From Xiphophorus maculatus (taxonomy: Eukaryota; Chordata; Actinopteri; Cyprinodontiformes; Poeciliidae): a stretch of 64,000 bases of DNA. The stretch spans positions 24,392,368 through 24,456,367 of the forward strand of contig NC_036458.1 in the NCBI RefSeq assembly GCF_002775205.1. Reading direction: 5' to 3'. Both the position numbers and the translations under genes were made by a program. Below, piece after piece: positions 45,801-56,939 of this stretch. The notes beneath the pieces are model-generated. The model had not been told where the DNA came from. It saw nothing but the letters and a program-made list of their open reading frames with translations, and did no database searches. The first letter of the stretch is position 1. Every line of letters begins with the position of its first letter.

Positions 45801-47043
45801 TGCGCCGCTCGAAATGCGCCGCCACATAGACTTTGAATGTAAACCAGAAGCGCCTGATGCTCAAAACGCATTTGGTGTGAACGCACCATAAGGTCCCACC
45901 ACCACATCTCAAAAAAATTTTAGTCCAGCATTTGACAAAAGCACCCAAAGCCTTTGTTTTATTGGGGGGTTTTTTAGCTCTTTTCATGGGCCAGGATTAT
46001 TATGGTTGCAAACTGATAAGGTGACATTCAGGGATTTTTCTCAGAAGAGGACATTTGTGGTTCCATTAATCATAGCAGATCGTTCAAGTAGCAAAGACGT
46101 CCAAGTGTTGACTGTCGGCATGGTGTTACCCCCTTCATCCCTAGAGGCCCCAAATTTGGGGGCAATTGCAATGGTTTCATGAAACTCTCCGGAACAAAAA
46201 GCCATCCAACATGGCTGAATTAAAACTATTTTGCAGTGAGTGGGCCAGCAATTTTATGTCAAAGGTTCCCTGGCAGTTATCAGAAATGCTTCATAGAAAT
46301 GTCAATGCTGGCACAGGTAGGCATTAAGTTACCGTAGTAATTAGTTTTAAAACAGTTTTAAAAACTGTTTGCCTTACATTAAAGGCTTGTATGTAGGAAA
46401 TCTCTAAGGGAACAAATACTTTCTCCCAGCGCTCTCTCTGCTGAAAGCAGCAGCAGCGAACGCAGCGGTCAGGGGAACCTACCAGGTTTTTGGACACATA
46501 CTCCGGCTGAATCCAGGTCGCCACGTTGGAGATGGCATGATGCAGTTCATTGGTCACTATTTCCACCTCGGAGAGGATGCTCTCAAATTTTGGCTGAAAT
46601 GCAGAAGCAGCAGTGCAGACAGATGTTATCCCTCAGCAGAAATTATGCATACCGATCCGAATTGCATATGCAGCTTAAAACAATTTACGACAAAGTTGAG
46701 TAAAAACTAAGCAGGAACTTTCTGCAGTCGGATGGTTGCAGCAGGAGTAAAACAACAACAAAAAACTTTCCTTTTGCATCATAATCAGGACAGGAAGACA
46801 AGTAAATCCCTCAGGCTTTGGTTGCGCAACTCTCGTGTGGTCATATGGTGGTGCAGTCTGTGTAACACCGGTGTCAGGTACCTTTGCTAAGTCTTGGTGT
46901 AGCGCTTTTACAATCTGCTCCTCGTTGTCTTCGACCAGGGCCAGCAGCTTGGTGAGCTGAGTTCGACGAAACTCCAGCGGCAAAGTGATGCCTGACCTGA
47001 AGGCTGTCCGTAAACGTTCCAGAACCTGACTGTGGGAGTCCAT
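39865..47043 (-). CDS. aldh3b1: Aldehyde dehydrogenase family 3, ALDH3B1-like
   Basis: Oxidises medium- and long-chain fatty and lipid-peroxidation aldehydes with NAD(P); membrane-attached by prenylation in the 3B group. Minus-strand coding exons: 47043-46882, 46593-46483, 44766-44646, 44451-44366, 43628-43547, 42394-42002, 40729-40563, 40480-40381, 40052-39865. GT-AG throughout, frame kept, 469 residues (human ALDH3B1 468). Active-site E210 (LELGGK) and nucleophile C244 ([13 protein letters not shown]) fall exactly at ALDH3 numbering; GPWNYPLQL near 112 and EEIFGPILP near 335 are family signatures. The C-terminus CSLM is a CaaX box, which supports 3B rather than the hydrophobic-tailed 3A2. 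Odd points: the coenzyme motif reads TGSQAVAR, with Ala where VG is usual, and the intron between exons 4 and 5 is mostly minisatellite. Whether it is 3b1 or a fish-specific 3b/3d paralogue needs a tree. Confidence 0.92.
41245..41496. mobile_element. hAT-like MITE (TAGGGGAGCATCCATAA end), 252 bp
   Basis: Left end TAGGGGAGCATCC and right end GGTGCATTTTTA are decayed inverted copies; GATCGGTGATCGGC precedes the right end. Flanks GTGTAACG (41237-41244) and GTATAATA (41497-41504) agree at 5 of 8, and all three differences are transitions. An 18-bp tandem (ATCCATAAATCAGCCCCG) occurs twice just inside the left end. Same family as 10584-11013. Confidence 0.6.
42556..43125. mobile_element. TIR MITE (TTTAAAGGGGCAG end), copy 3
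   Basis: Begins TTTAAAGGGGCAGAAAGTAT. Interior shares GAGGAGGAGCTGCATC, GGTTGCCATGGAGATTAAAT and AGGTATGTTTTTGATGAG with the copies at 13.5 and 14.6 kb. Right end decayed. It lies in the aldh3b1 intron between exons 5 and 6. Confidence 0.6.
43663..44294. repeat. 12-bp minisatellite, about 52 copies, filling an aldh3b1 intron
   Basis: Tandem units AGCTGACATGGA and AGCTGACATGAA alternate irregularly; a run of AGCCGACATGGA lies near 44127-44180 and one GCGCTGACATGG near 44083. The array spans 632 of the 737 bp of the intron between aldh3b1 exons 4 and 5, and its left edge is 34 bp from the exon 5 acceptor. Because the unit is a multiple of three and contains no stop on the minus strand, all three minus frames stay open through it; these are not genes. 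Confidence 0.98.
45320..45550 (+). pseudogene. Tc1-like transposase remnant
   Basis: An open frame from 45324 reads [17 protein letters not shown], then [11 protein letters not shown] and later [10 protein letters not shown], which line up with fish Tc1 transposase words ([31 protein letters not shown]). The catalytic DDE region is incomplete and the frame ends at 45558. It lies in the aldh3b1 intron between exons 2 and 3. Confidence 0.75.
45609..45890. mobile_element. Palindromic MITE (GGTGCGTTCACACCAAA ends)
   Basis: Left end ATGGTGCGTTCACACCAAA and right end TTTGGTGTGAACGCACCAT are exact inverses over at least 17 bp. A second left-type end (GGTGCATTCACACCAAACGC, 45690) pairs with the same right arm over about 65 bp (TTTTGAGCATCAGGC, GGTTTACATTCAAAGTC and their complements). 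The whole can fold into a near-complete hairpin. No target duplication resolved. Confidence 0.8.
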
Positions 47044-49432
47044 CCCTGCACCTGGAGCACATCATTCCATTCAGACTTTTAGGAAAGGGTTTGACATCAA
47101 CATGAAACAGGTCTGGAGATTTGTTTTGGTAAAACAAGCAGTAGTAAGTTGTTTTTTTGAAGACAAAAAAACATATTTCACAAGGTGTAATAAAACCTGA
47201 CAAGCCTGTCTGAGTGATTCAGCAAAAGACGAGGATTAAAGAAATGCATTAAGTTTCACTGTTGACGCACACAAAAGCTTTAAAAATAAAGAAACGGTGA
47301 TGAGCAATGGCTGATTGCGAATCTTACTGTGAAAAGGCAGCTGTCTAGTTCAAACTGAGCTAAGGAAACTCAACAGGAATGAACCTCATTTTGCAATAGG
47401 TCAGCAGAAGTTGGTATCACATTTGACTTCACTCTTTGTGTCTGGACTACCTTTGTTGACACTTAGGTCAAACCTAACTCTTTGGATTATTCTAAACCAA
47501 AAAGTTTCTTTAAAATAAAGACTGCAATATGTGAAACCTTTACCAAAGAGGCAATTCAATACGTTCTTTCAACTTTTTAAAGGTATATATTTATTTATTT
47601 ATTCCCCAAAAAATGATGAAATGCCTTATCCCCAGTGAATGATTTGAACTTTGTTGGCCATCATTCCTGTGAACATTTTTTTACTTGACTTAATCTTTAG
47701 AAAGGAGAAAAAGAAAAAAGGTGGTGATTATTAACTATTCCATTTCTAAAGAACATGAGCAGTCATTCACACCTCTACCAGTCTTACCACGTCATGATGT
47801 AGTGACCTAATGGTTGTGTTCAAGGTCCCATGAAAGTTTGGGGAATTATTGATAAATTAATTAGCCCAGGAAACTATTTCACATGAAACATTTTAGAATC
47901 GAGTAAAGAATTTTAAACAGACTAAATATGAAAGTTCAAATCACATATGCAGTGGCAGATATTGTCACCTTCCAAGCAGAGGTCCCTAACCCCTAACCCA
48001 GAGGTTAATCAATTAGGAATATTGATTAAGAATATCAATATCAAAACTATCAAAAAGAATATCAAAACTCAGCATTGTGGTGTCAAGTTGAATGCAATTT
48101 GAGGTTGTTGTAAAACTAAAACAAACAAAAGAAACACTGAACAAATCCTTTTGTGTTTTTTCACAAAACAAGCTTTCTGTTCACTGTAGAACAATCTGGT
48201 TTCTGTTTAACCAGGTTGGGGATTTTTGACTTCTAAAGAGAGAGAATCGGGAGTCCAAGTTTGTTAAAAGAAGTGAACTAGTACTAGTGCTTTATCACCG
48301 AATCAGATACCAACTTCAGCGTCAGCGAAAAACTCTCCCAATAACATAAACAATTATTTAAATGTCTGGAACCGCAGGTTTGGTCACGTTCTGTCTTCAG
48401 CTACATTATATTGCTTTAGAACGAAATTAACATCTGCAAAAAAAAAAAACATAATTAGGTTGGGGAAATAATCCGCCTGAGCTCACGTGCATAAAGCACA
48501 GAAACATGACAGCAAACACCGCGCCTGATTGATGAACAGCTTTACCGGTTAGTTTACAACGAGTTATGGGTTGGTTAAGTTAAAACACTATCAAAGCTAC
48601 TCATAGTTCCAAACGCACCACAAATGTTCGAGCAGAAATGTAAAAAAAACCTCCATCTTCTACAAGTTAACAGATAACGCCCAAAGAACATGGCAAACTT
48701 CGTTTATTTCCTCTATTTCTTATATTATGCACGTCTATTCTGCGATGTATCCTTCCGCGGTGACTGGTGAACGTTGTGTAAACTGCTCAAAATCAACTGA
48801 GATACGAGATACAGCTGCGATTTAGCTACCTGCTGATGAGCTGGTTTCTCCAAATATCAGAGCCGACAGTAGCCGTCGTGACGGGCCAGTGCTTCAGATG
48901 AGGACTTCTGGTTTCCGGGTGGTGCGTCCTCTACCGGTCTCGGTCCTGTTCCATTTGGGAGGTGGGACCTAGTTTTTGTTCGAGCTGGAAAAACTAGTCA
49001 GGCAGGAGAGCACGTGCACCCTCACCCCAGCGCTCTTGTCTGCCAAAGCTGACATTTTATTCAGAAACTTCTGGGAAAGAGAAAAACTAATGCCTTCTGC
49101 TTACGAACACAAAATATTACAAAAAAGAATCACATTTTACACTGCAACATTTTAGCAAACCTGGAGCTCAACAAAACCTCATCATACGAAACATAGTCAT
49201 GGAGGATGATTTCCAAAAAAATAAAATCTGAAATCCTTGAACCTGCGAATGGATGATACGGATATCTTTTATTTTATTTTTTAAACAACTTAAGAAATAT
49301 CTAATACGTGCATCTTTCTAATGTCTCCAGTGAATGGGCTTATTAAAATAAAAAGCCACCACCACAAACATTTTTATGCAGCTCATAAAACAAAATAATC
49401 ACTGCTGCAGCAAATCAGTATTGATACAAAAC
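47044..49432. other. aldh3b1 5' UTR intron, promoter and flank
   Basis: An acceptor (ggtgcag|GGATG, 47046) lies just before the aldh3b1 ATG, and a matching donor (CAGCAG|gtagct) ends a probable leader exon at 48830. The intron between holds no gene. From 48,960 to 49,430 the sequence is AT-rich with nothing recognised. Confidence 0.5.
48830..48960 (-). other. Probable non-coding first exon of aldh3b1
   Basis: Minus-strand text ending ACCAGCTCATCAGCAG|gtagct is a good donor, with CpG-containing GC-richer sequence upstream (48,860-49,010). It would splice to the acceptor at 47046. The upper border is a guess. Confidence 0.45.
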
Positions 49433-49438
49433 TTTATT
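49433..49438 (-). terminator. ppp4c polyadenylation signal
   Basis: AATAAA on the minus strand, 757 bp past the ppp4c stop, in an otherwise gene-free stretch. Confidence 0.5.
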
Positions 49439-50194
49439 TTCACAATATCAAAATTGACAGAGCTAGAGCAACCCAGAGATTAAAATGAATTAAGAGGGGA
49501 AAAATAAAGAATATTGTGACTTTTCTTAAGTTAGTTACACATCTGGCATTTACTTGTAATGGTGCTGAGCAGCAGCACTTAGAATGGTAAATAACGCACG
49601 CAACAGATGACAGACAAAAACGGAAGAAAAATAAATGGAAGAGGGGCATTTTGTATTTTCTTCCATCAGCAACAGTTATACAAAGTCAAAGACAATAAAT
49701 GCACTGAAGGACTTCCTTAACTGATAAAATTTGTAAAATCTCCTACAGCTGTATATCTCTGAAAAAGAAAAATAATTGCTCCATCCAAAAAAATTCTAAA
49801 ACTAAATGAGAATATTAGTCATAAAAAATAAAAAGAACACTAGAAAAGAGTTGAGCTGAAAAGAAGGTTGTATCTACACAGAATGAGGAGGGACGCAGAC
49901 GGAAGAAGTTGGCTGAAGGCTTAAGAGCAACCCCCAAACAAATGAGAAGAAGCAACAACAGTCATGGGCCCAGGATCTGCCACTCCCTTCCACTTTTCAC
50001 TGCGATTCACCCGTCAGGCTCGGGCAAAAAATTCAGCTCTTCAGACTGCAGCTGTGCGAGAGCTCTGCAGGATCGGGCGGGTTTTCTGTCTGCTTCGAGT
50101 TCAGGCTGAGAGAATGGTCCGGCAGCAGGATGGAGGGTGTTTGGTGTTCAATGGTACCAGAATTTGACACGTGATGGCTGGCTGTTCAAAGACT

Positions 50195-53100
50195 TTACAG
50201 GAAATAGTCAGCTACTGGCTTCTTGGAAGGGATGCCTCTGGTCTCCTGCGGTGCCGCCTCGAATATGATGAACTCTCGCTGTAAGTGCTCGTCGAGCTCC
50301 AAGATGGCTGCCACGTTTCCACACCTGGTAGTCAAGAGAGGCAAGAGAATTCGTTTGGTCATTCTAAACCAATACAATGAGCTTAGGTTGAAAAATTACC
50401 TTTGTTTAACGTCATAGATCACACTGCATGCTGAAAACATTGCTTACCCCCTCCAAACACTTCATCTGTAACTAAAACTGAACTCCAGACATGTTTGACC
50501 CAGCTGAAGACGCGCTAACTACTGCGATTCAGAAAAGCCATAGTTACAGCAATGAGAGATTCTGCAGGAATGGCTTTCCATACGTCACACATTCCAGATA
50601 TCAGACTAGCTTGTGACGCGCTCACTTTGTTTTGGTTTTCCTGCATAGATGGTGTCGCGCTGATCTTCAGCTCAGATGCTTGGTGGTAACAGCTGGAATA
50701 AACTTTGTGGTTAGCTCTACCGTCTCTGAGTTCGGGGGAATCTCTAGCATGGCTGGCCTTCAGCCTGTGGTTTGTTATGGCAGGAATCATCAAACGGTTT
50801 TACTTTCACCTCAAAATCAAAACATCCACTTTATTCCTTTTAACTTTGTGCTTCCTGCATAGATCTTATCAAGGTGATTTTCTTTTCGCACATGACCTGA
50901 AAGTGAATTTTAAGACAAGCCATGTTTTAACATTTGTTAATTGGGTTAGAACTGTCTATGTCTGCATCTCAAGGAATCCAAAAAAAAAAAAAGAAAAAGT
51001 ATTTTTCTCTCCTACCTCTAAGCAAAATGCTGGCTAGAGATAAATATATTTAAATATGGCTGGTTGGATGGACATGACACCGTCTGTTATGTTCACATTG
51101 ATGTTAGTGACCAAGCCTAGTGCAGGGGACAATGTGATATTGGAAAAGAAGGAGCTATGTGAGGGAAATTATTGTTCAATTTTAATCCATATAGTCCTTG
51201 AAATTATTTAAAAAAACAATTTCATTTTATAAGTTCATGCAGCCCCAGGTAAAAGTCACTTATACGTAGTGAAGGATCATGTAGGAGGACAGCTGCAAGC
51301 CTGTGGCAATAAGCAATGAATCAATTAATCGCACGATAAATTAAAGGTAGCTCAATACATTCAATAATTGCTGATTAATATCTTTTAGAGACACTTCATA
51401 ATCCATTTTATTTATGGTTTTGGTTGCTGGTGGGTTTTATTATTTTTATTTATCGTTTTTGGTTGTTGTGTTTTATTGAATTTAAAATGTCTTCCTGTTC
51501 CAGTGTGGAGTGTTCTGTACAAAATTCAAGTTTAGAACTCTTTCAGAAGGCAAACCTGCATTATTATACCATTATCATTATATTAATTGAAAATGGTCTC
51601 AAAATGACAATATTATCATTTATTGTAATAATTTCTGGGACAATTTATAGTCCAGTAAAATGTGTTATTGTGACAGGCCTAGACAGTTGTTCGGTGTGTT
51701 TTATATCGGTCTGAGTTTGCCTTTGGATTATAAAATTTCAATTGAACATAGTGACCAAAAACACACTTTAAACACTGCAAAATATGAATCAGCTGTCGGC
51801 TGTCCAGTCAACACTGAGCTGGACCCAACTGAAGCCCCACCTGTAGCAGTAGTTGGGTGCTGACCACACAGTGAGGACCGTCTCATTGAAGTGCCACTTG
51901 TAGCCCTCCATGACCAGCTGGTGGGCCCGGCATATCATGTGGATGTCATTGGCGGCGTTAAACTGAGCCACCACGTCACTCCCAAACAGGTAGCCGGCTC
52001 CTCTAGGACTCACCCCCCACCCTGTGGTGTCTGAGAGCAATGAAAGAGAAACAAAAACATCAGCAGGAAAACTCCTCCCTCCCTCATGGAAGCGCTGACT
52101 GGCTGGAACGTTAGAAATTAGAGAGGTTGAAGAAACCTGCAGATGGATACCTTCAGGGTCTGACCACAGAAGGTCACACATGGGCCCATCATGAGGCACT
52201 TCCTGTTTCCTATCAATGGTCCTGATCTGGTCCAGTGTCTGGATGGAAGGAGACAGGCCACCATGCACGCAGAAGATCTACGACACACACCAAGTCACGT
52301 TAAAGTGGTGCGGTAAAACGCGACCAGTCAGAGCTGAGCAGTGAACACATCTCACCTTTCCATCAATGATAGCAGAAAGCGACAAGTAATCAAATATCTC
52401 TGTGCAATATCTCCACACGGTGACGGAGCCATATTTGCGGAGGCACTCGTCGTAGAACCCATAGACCTGGGTGATTTGCCGGGACTCGTGGTTTCCTCGG
52501 ATTAGGGTTATCCTATCAGGGTAACGGACCTGATGTGAGAACAAGAGGAGGTTGGAAGATGAAATGGAAGCACAGAAATACAAACTGAGGAATATTTATT
52601 TTTATTTTATCTTGTCTACAATTGCTACTCAGTGGTGGTTGTTTTGTGTCTTGTCTCTATGCTGGAACTGCAAAATAATTTCCCTGCTGGGATGAATAAA
52701 GTAATTCTATTCTATTCTATGTGATAGTTTCATGTTCACCTTAAGAGCTAGCAGCAGAAGAAAAGTCTCCACGCTGTAGAAGCCACGGTCCACAAAGTCC
52801 CCCATGAACAGGTAGTTTGTCTCTGGAACGTCACCGCCAACCTGTTGAACATTAATAACAGGACAGCACTGTCAGTACAGATCACCTTCATTTCACTGAG
52901 GGGGAGCAGTGTATGAACCAGGTTCATACAGGTTGTAGTTAAACCCTGGGGTAGGTGGGGGAGGCATGAGAGAGCCGTCAGTACTGACCTTCCAAACACA
53001 AAAGCCCAGCCACTCTGAACTACAGCTTCCTTCCTAGCTAGTGACTAAAACACATCGCTCCTCTTTCTCTGATCTGGGCTCAGAAACAAACACAGCTCTC

Positions 53101-56019
53101 ATCTCTCATCTCTGTAAGAGGGAGCAAAATCAAAACCCTCAACTTATTGATCTGTTTATGAATCAACAATGAATGAGGCCTGATGCCCGCTGTGCTGAGC
53201 TGACAATAAAAAGAACAGATTGGAAGTATTTTTAATGCAGACACTCGTCATCTGTGAGGAAAGGCAGCATGTCCATAAACAGTTCAACATGATCTGGGCT
53301 CAAAATGTTGGTCCAACTCTTTTGATACAGAATCTGAAACTCAAATGGAAATAAAAAGGCAGTTAAAGCTCCATAACACTGGTCAACAAAAAATGTCCAA
53401 AGAATACTTTTGTAACCCTTTACTGTAACTTAAATGTTTCTTTACATTTTAAAACAATGTTGGTAAATATTGCTTTTGCATAATATAAATTTTGAAACAT
53501 GGTTGCCAAGGAAATAAAGAACTTAAACAAGAAAAACCTTGATTATGAGCTCCATTCTAATTTTGACCTTTCAACAACAACAACAACAACAAAAAAATCC
53601 ACATAATGGTCACATTTTCTCTCTTGACAGAATTTGAAGCAAAAACAAATCAAGCAGTCCTTCTATCCCAGTTTCAGGCTGCAGGACAGCAGCTGGGATA
53701 ACAGATCAAAACCCGACTCAATCATTTCATTTTGATTCTGGACGCTGCGTTGAACGTTTCATGGTGGCCGTAGCTTTGGGGATCCGTCCACAGACTGCAT
53801 TCAGAGCTACTCGCTATGAAAAACAATGAGTGGTCAGAAGGAAGGGTGAAAGATGGAGACTTACTCTGAACAACTCCTTCAGGTCATAGAACTGTCCGTG
53901 AATATCTCCACACACCTGCAACAGGAGAAACATTTTTAAAAAGACTACATGACACAAACTATCAATCTAACACATGCTGGATGTTCCTTACTGTGACAGG
54001 AGAGTCTACCCTCTGAACGTTGCTTTCTTCAACCAGAATCTCTCTGAAAACATATTCAGATGAAAAGGAAATGAGAATGTTATTTATCTATTTTATTTAA
54101 AAGAATAAAAACCTGTAGGGATGTTTGGACAGTAACTCCTCCACCAGTCACTTTCTACAGGGAACAGCCAGCCTTTCCCACTGCAGGAAGGAGCTCAGCT
54201 CCTACTCTGTATGTGCTGTTTAGACTGCAACGCCCAAATATCCACTCTGCATGTGAACTTGGTATTAATAACAGTCCCATAAATTTAAACTTTATAGAAA
54301 TTAATCAGTCATGACCTAACCACCTAATTCCTGCTGAAGGCACAGAGTCCAGCACTGGACGTCTTAATGGATTACATCACATCTAACATTCACCTCTGAC
54401 CACTGAAGAGGCCAGTATAGTCAAAGTAACAACAGAATTGCTCGTTCAGGATTTTATTAAAAGGTAGACTAAACCTACAGAGGTTAAAAGAGCCAATAAA
54501 TGAAAACTTCATTTGATTGGGCAAATGATCATTAAAGAAATGAAATGATCAACTTTGGTCAAAGGTCAGCAGACATTATGTACAGATAAAAATCTGTTTA
54601 TCCATTTTATTCTCAAAGAACTAGAATAATGGTGACTTATTATACAATAAATTGGAAACAAACCTTCATTAAAACTGCTTTAACAAACGTCCACCAATCA
54701 CAGAGGAAGAAGCCAAGCAGTGCTGCATTTCATGACCATCTCAAAAGCTAACATTCTGATGTGCACTCACATTATTTCTCCTAAAGAGAACACAATATGG
54801 GCTCTCATATGCACAATATCCTTTGCACAAAAAGAAGTAATGTCACACAACTAGAAAGTACCTACAGTTATATATTCAGAATCTCCATAACAAAAAGTTA
54901 TTAGTAAGCTTTATATGATCATGATGTTCACTTATGATACTCCCAATCAAAGCAACACTGAGTTATATGTTTGCATCACTTTTCCAGTTAGTTCTAAGAC
55001 GACAAACAGATGCTGCATTTATATTTCAAATTGTGACCGAACATAATCACAGTAATGTTTCCCAACATAGTTGCAAAACTACATGGAACAGCTTGATAAG
55101 GAGCAAAGTTCATTGTTACAACGATATCTGGGTTACTGAGGCTCCGTCATACAGTCAAGTGTAAAATTTGTTATTTCATCCTCACAATAACACTAGAAAA
55201 GTTAGTAAAAACATTTAAACGTAGGATTGCCCATCCACAGGACATCTAAACATGTCAGAAAGGATCCCAATCTACAAATTGATACCCATCTATTTAATAA
55301 CTGCTTTTTCTGCAACTGTAAGAAACAAAACCAGAAAAAATAATAAATTAAAGCCTTAAGAGATAGACACTTTTGTCATATATAGAGTAAACAATTCTTA
55401 AGTATAAAACATATGCAAGTATAAAGGCTGTCCAATAAATGACAAGTTTAATTTTAGCCACTTTTAATGCAGCATGAAACGTTTTAGAATGTAAAGAGGT
55501 GGAAAAGTTCTTAAGTCATTAAGAGACTATAAGTTGTCTCATTTCCAAAACAGCCAAAAGCAACTTTTTCTATAAAAACTGTTGAGATGAAACTATAGAA
55601 TTTTAATTTTTCCAGTAGCTGGACAGATTATTCATAATTAGAGTGAGTCTATCGCATAAGTCATACTGTTATCACAACACTCTCCAACATCTCTGCATGT
55701 TACATTTTTCATTAAAATTTTCTATCCCTACTTACAAACAGAAAATGCTATTATTATTTTAGAAGTGAAATGCCCAATGTACTCCTTTGCAGACACAGTT
55801 TTACAAAGCAATGAAGATTTACTATCATTTCTTGAGACGTTTTAATGCGATTATGGCCCGATGCAGTACTATGACGGTTTCTGATTAATTTACATGTATA
55901 TATATCTATTGCTGCACTCACCTGGCTTTGGCACACAGTGCTTTCACTTCATTTTCCTTGATGAGCTCACAGCGTCGGAGCTGCTCTATCTGTCGGTCCA
56001 GGTCGCTGATGTCCCCCAT
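50195..56019 (-). CDS. ppp4c: Serine/threonine protein phosphatase 4 catalytic subunit
   Basis: PP2A-family metallophosphatase acting in DNA-damage response, centrosome and splicing complexes with PPP4R subunits. Minus-strand coding exons: 56019-55922, 54043-53992, 53915-53865, 52841-52740, 52529-52356, 52277-52151, 52030-51841, 50324-50195. All junctions GT-AG, frame kept, 307 residues, exactly the PPP4C length. Starts [20 protein letters not shown]. Metal and catalytic residues are present: D54 and H56 (GDIHG), D82 (GDFVDRG), N114 and H115 (RGNHES), H164 (CVHGG), H238 (CRAHQ). It ends PVADYFL, the carboxymethylated tail of the PP2A/4/6 group. [14 protein letters not shown] and [20 protein letters not shown] distinguish it from PP6 and PP2A. 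Residue 232 reads His in [10 protein letters not shown], where I expect Asp. An ETS site (ACTTCCGG, 56932-56939) marks the promoter. Confidence 0.97.
51296..51681. mobile_element. hAT-like element, TAGGCCTGTC family, 386 bp, near-perfect 8-bp target duplication
   Basis: Left end decayed (CAAGCCTGTGGCAATAAGC), right end TTATTGTGACAGGCCTA intact. Flanks GACAGCTG (51288-51295) and GACAGTTG (51682-51689) match at 7 of 8. Interior TTTATTGTAATAATTTCTGG and TCTTCCTGTTCCAGTG are shared with the 25.5 kb copy. It lies in the last ppp4c intron. Confidence 0.88.
52650..52722 (+). mobile_element. LINE 3' tail with (ATTCT)n
   Basis: TTGTGTCTTGTCTCTATGCTG ... TTTCCCTGCTGGGATGAATA AAGTAATTCTATTCTATTC-type text is the standard 3' terminus of a fish non-LTR retrotransposon, ending in a short ATTCT repeat. 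Only the tail is present. It lies between ppp4c exons 4 and 5. Confidence 0.6.
53000..53860. other. ppp4c intron 3
   Basis: No gene or clear transposon. Contains a short CAA run (53572-53590). Confidence 0.5.
54044..55921. other. ppp4c intron 1
   Basis: AT-rich, no gene, no recognised transposon. Short open frames here have no domain. Confidence 0.55.
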
Positions 56020-56931
56020 TGTCACACACATAGATAGAGCTGTTCACACTGTTCACGTTTCACACACCGGGATCCCTGAATGCTCGGCTCCTCCAACCCC
56101 ACAGCAACCGAGCCAATATCCAGCACGGGACGAGGCCGGAGGTCCGCTGCAGTCACAGAGTTCTGAGCAAAACAAGCTGAGGGGGAAATAAAACAAAACT
56201 ATTTATTAAAATGCAAAATAAACAACCCCAACATTCAAAATAACCAGCCTTGTATGTGTTGTGAGGCTACGTATACGGGTAGCCCAGTGTGCTTTCTAAA
56301 AAGTAAAACAATAGTTACTTCAAAAAAGTCTTAAACGTGAAACAGACAAAAAATGTGGCAGTAAAGTTATAGGTTATAAGGTTATTTCTTCCAATAGGTT
56401 ATTTCTTGAGGAATGTGAGGCCTATGAGCGCAGCTTAACCTATGCTAGCCACTAGCATGTTAGCTTACATCACCACTAATACGTCAGAGAACAACTGATT
56501 CTTTGAGAACTAAGCCAACCATTTTGTTCAGGAATTTGTCATAACGGTTGGACAAACGTCTCACAGTGGACACCGACCACCTCCCTGTATTCGATGGCCG
56601 GTTGTTTTAATGAACTGTGTCAATTTGAGAAGACGAAAGGCTGAAGCGCCTGGTTAACTTTACATTCGGCGAAAACGCTGGTTAGCTTTCCTTGGCTAAC
56701 TTCACTAGCAAGACACTACCGCTAGCGCGGTGAGCATGTCGCGTCTGAATCGATAAGACTATAAAAACGTAATTACCGTGTCTCTGAAAGTTTGAAAAAC
56801 AGTCATCAACGTTACTCTCCGTAGATGGCTGATTCTTTCTACTCGTTCACCGGCTCCACTCCCTCCCCCGGTATCGTCTTTGCCGGTTCAGTCCTGCTGT
56901 GCTCACCACCAACGTCAACCGCTCCACCTTA

Positions 56932-56939
56932 ACTTCCGG
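56932..56939 (-). promoter_or_regulatory. ETS-type site in the ppp4c promoter
   Basis: CCGGAAGT on the minus strand, about 910 bp upstream of the ATG, next to GCGGGGGACGCGCG. Typical of CpG-island housekeeping promoters; binding is inferred. Confidence 0.4.

Noticed and set aside
45595-45987. Overlapping frames on both strands of 74-107 aa
   Set aside because: Both strands are open because the region is a palindromic MITE; no domain.
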